This document shows, one piece after another, positions 32,796 to 33,797 of a stretch of DNA of 33,797 nucleotides. Each line of letters starts with the position of its first letter. Within the stretch, counting starts at the first letter, position 1. This DNA comes from Streptomyces roseochromogenus subsp. oscitans DS 12.976 (GTDB lineage: Bacteria; Actinomycetota; Actinomycetes; Streptomycetales; Streptomycetaceae). The notes under the pieces were generated by a model. That model saw only the letters and a program-made list of their open reading frames with translations. It did no database searches and was not told the origin of the DNA. Position numbers and translations under genes: made by a program. Location: contig NZ_CM002285.1 in assembly GCF_000497445.1 (NCBI RefSeq), positions 5,953,211-5,987,007 of the forward strand. The letters are read 5' to 3'.

Positions 32796-33797
32796 TTACG
32801 CAGACGTAAGCGCGTCCCGCTCGGACGCCTGCTCCGGGATCCGTACCGCGCCCGGCTCCGGCATCGGCTCGCCCAGCAGCAGCGTCCGTACGACCCGCTC
32901 GGCGGCCCGGCCGTCGTCGAACTCGCAGTACCGGGCCCGGAAGCCCGCCCGCAGCCGGGCCGACTCCTCGTCCCGCCAGCACCCCGAGGCGAACAGCCAG
33001 GCCAACTCCCGGTAGGAGCACGCGACATGGCCCGGCGCCTCGGCGGTGATGTCGACGTAGGCGCCCCGGCTCGCGGTGAACGCGGGCCAGTCGTCGGCGT
33101 GCACCACGATCGGCCGGTCCAGGTTCGCGTAGTCGAACATCACCGACGAGTAGTCGGTGACCAGGACATCCGCCGCGAGCAGCACGTCCGCCACGTGCGG
33201 CTCGTCGGTCGCGTCGACCACGATCCCGCGCCGGGCCAGCTCCGTGAGGCCCATCCCGCGCGCCGGACCGTTCGCCAGCGAGGGATGCAGCCGGACCACG
33301 AGGGTGTGGCCCGCGCCGAGGTCGGCCGCGAACCGGGCGAGGTCGACGCGGTCCACGTGCCCGGTACGCCGGTAGTCCCGGCGAGTCGGCGCGTACAGCA
33401 CCACGGTGTCCGTCTCCGGGATGCCGTAGCGCTGCCGGAAGTCACTGTCGCCGCCGTTCACCAGCACGTCGTTGCGTGGGCTGCCGGTGCGCACCGAGGT
33501 GAAGTGGCAGGGGTAGGCCCGCTCCCAGACCAGCTCGGAGTGGCGGTTCGCTACCAGGCTGTAGTCCCAGCGGTCGGCCCGGCGCAGCATCTGCGGAACA
33601 TCGAAGCCGAGCCGGGCGCCCGGCTTGTCCAGCAGATCGGCGCCCATGTACTTCAGCGGGGTGCCCTGGTGGGTGTGGATGTGCACGCTGCCGGGCCGCT
33701 TGGCCAGCGCGCCGGGCCAGTTGACGTCGTTGACGAAGAAGTTCGCCCGCGCGGTGACCTCCAGATAGCGCCGGGAGCCCACGATCACGTGCTCCAT
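32796..33797 (-). CDS. CDP-glycerol glycerophosphotransferase-family protein, C-terminal part
   Basis: The C-terminal about 333 residues of a second Glyphos_transf protein (PF04464). It is clearly paralogous to the C-terminal half of the 20202-22433 product, with the same blocks in the same order: a histidine motif IHTHQGTPLKYMG near residue 42, LYAPTRRDYR, the second histidine in VVRLHPS near 165, then VTDYSSVMFDYANLDRPIVVHADDW. Unlike the paralog, the second histidine motif is the classical R-x-H-P form. The gene is cut by the right edge, and the ATG at 33797 corresponds to an internal site in the paralog, so the real start, and any N-terminal glycosyltransferase domain, is outside. A role in polyol-phosphate transfer for wall polymer synthesis is inferred from the family. 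Confidence 0.9.
   Translation of the reverse strand: MEHVIVGSRRYLEVTARANFFVNDVNWPGALAKRPGSVHIHTHQGTPLKYMGADLLDKPGARLGFDVPQMLRRADRWDYSLVANRHSELVWERAYPCHFTSVRTGSPRNDVLVNGGDSDFRQRYGIPETDTVVLYAPTRRDYRRTGHVDRVDLARFAADLGAGHTLVVRLHPSLANGPARGMGLTELARRGIVVDATDEPHVADVLLAADVLVTDYSSVMFDYANLDRPIVVHADDWPAFTASRGAYVDITAEAPGHVACSYRELAWLFASGCWRDEESARLRAGFRARYCEFDDGRAAERVVRTLLLGEPMPEPGAVRIPEQASERDALTSA

Overview
The window reads as chromosomal DNA of a Streptomyces or very close relative. Its GC content is very high and third codon positions are almost always G or C. Starts mix GTG and ATG, and the left gene order (comF, hpf, response regulator, secA, Rv3235-type gene) is the conserved actinobacterial block that follows mtrAB-lpqB. 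I see no rRNA, tRNA, CRISPR array or intact transposase gene.

Left part, 1-11318 (mostly housekeeping): 3' end of a ComF-type phosphoribosyltransferase; the long ribosome hibernation factor hpf; an orphan NarL/FixJ response regulator; a YcaQ/AlkZ-type DNA glycosylase; a GNAT acetyltransferase; secA; an Rv3235-family protein; a small DUF6912-like protein; a HAD hydrolase with an altered catalytic motif; and a PfpI/DJ-1 protein. An 812-base gap without a supportable gene follows.

Middle, 11319-18394: the 180-kDa-class NAD-dependent glutamate dehydrogenase, a strong terminator, then a two-gene unit of a leaderless GtrA-family flippase-like protein and a polytopic GT-C-like membrane protein.

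Right part, 18529-33797 (cell-envelope glycopolymer locus): a minus-strand unit runs permease, ATPase, CDP-glycerol glycerophosphotransferase-like protein, GT2 glycosyltransferase, i.e. a TagGH-like exporter with polymer-building enzymes. A TetR regulator is divergent to it. Then come galE, a second GT2 enzyme and a GT87-type membrane mannosyltransferase broken by a one-base frameshift. Divergent to these is a GT39/ArnT-like membrane glycosyltransferase with a 21-copy 15-bp repeat tail. An ohrR/ohr peroxide-stress pair follows, and a second CDP-glycerol glycerophosphotransferase-like gene runs off the right edge. Together these suggest synthesis, decoration and export of a teichoic-acid-like wall polymer; the polymer itself cannot be read from the sequence.

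The most unusual structures are: (i) a 189-bp transposase-less inverted-repeat element that supplies the stop codons of both flanking genes; (ii) the 15-bp VNTR coding tail; (iii) related repeat/hairpin elements in three gaps between convergent genes; (iv) a glycerophosphotransferase whose fused GT-A domain has lost its DxD motif; (v) seven genes whose start codon lies exactly 7-8 nt downstream of a -10 hexamer, indicating leaderless transcription.
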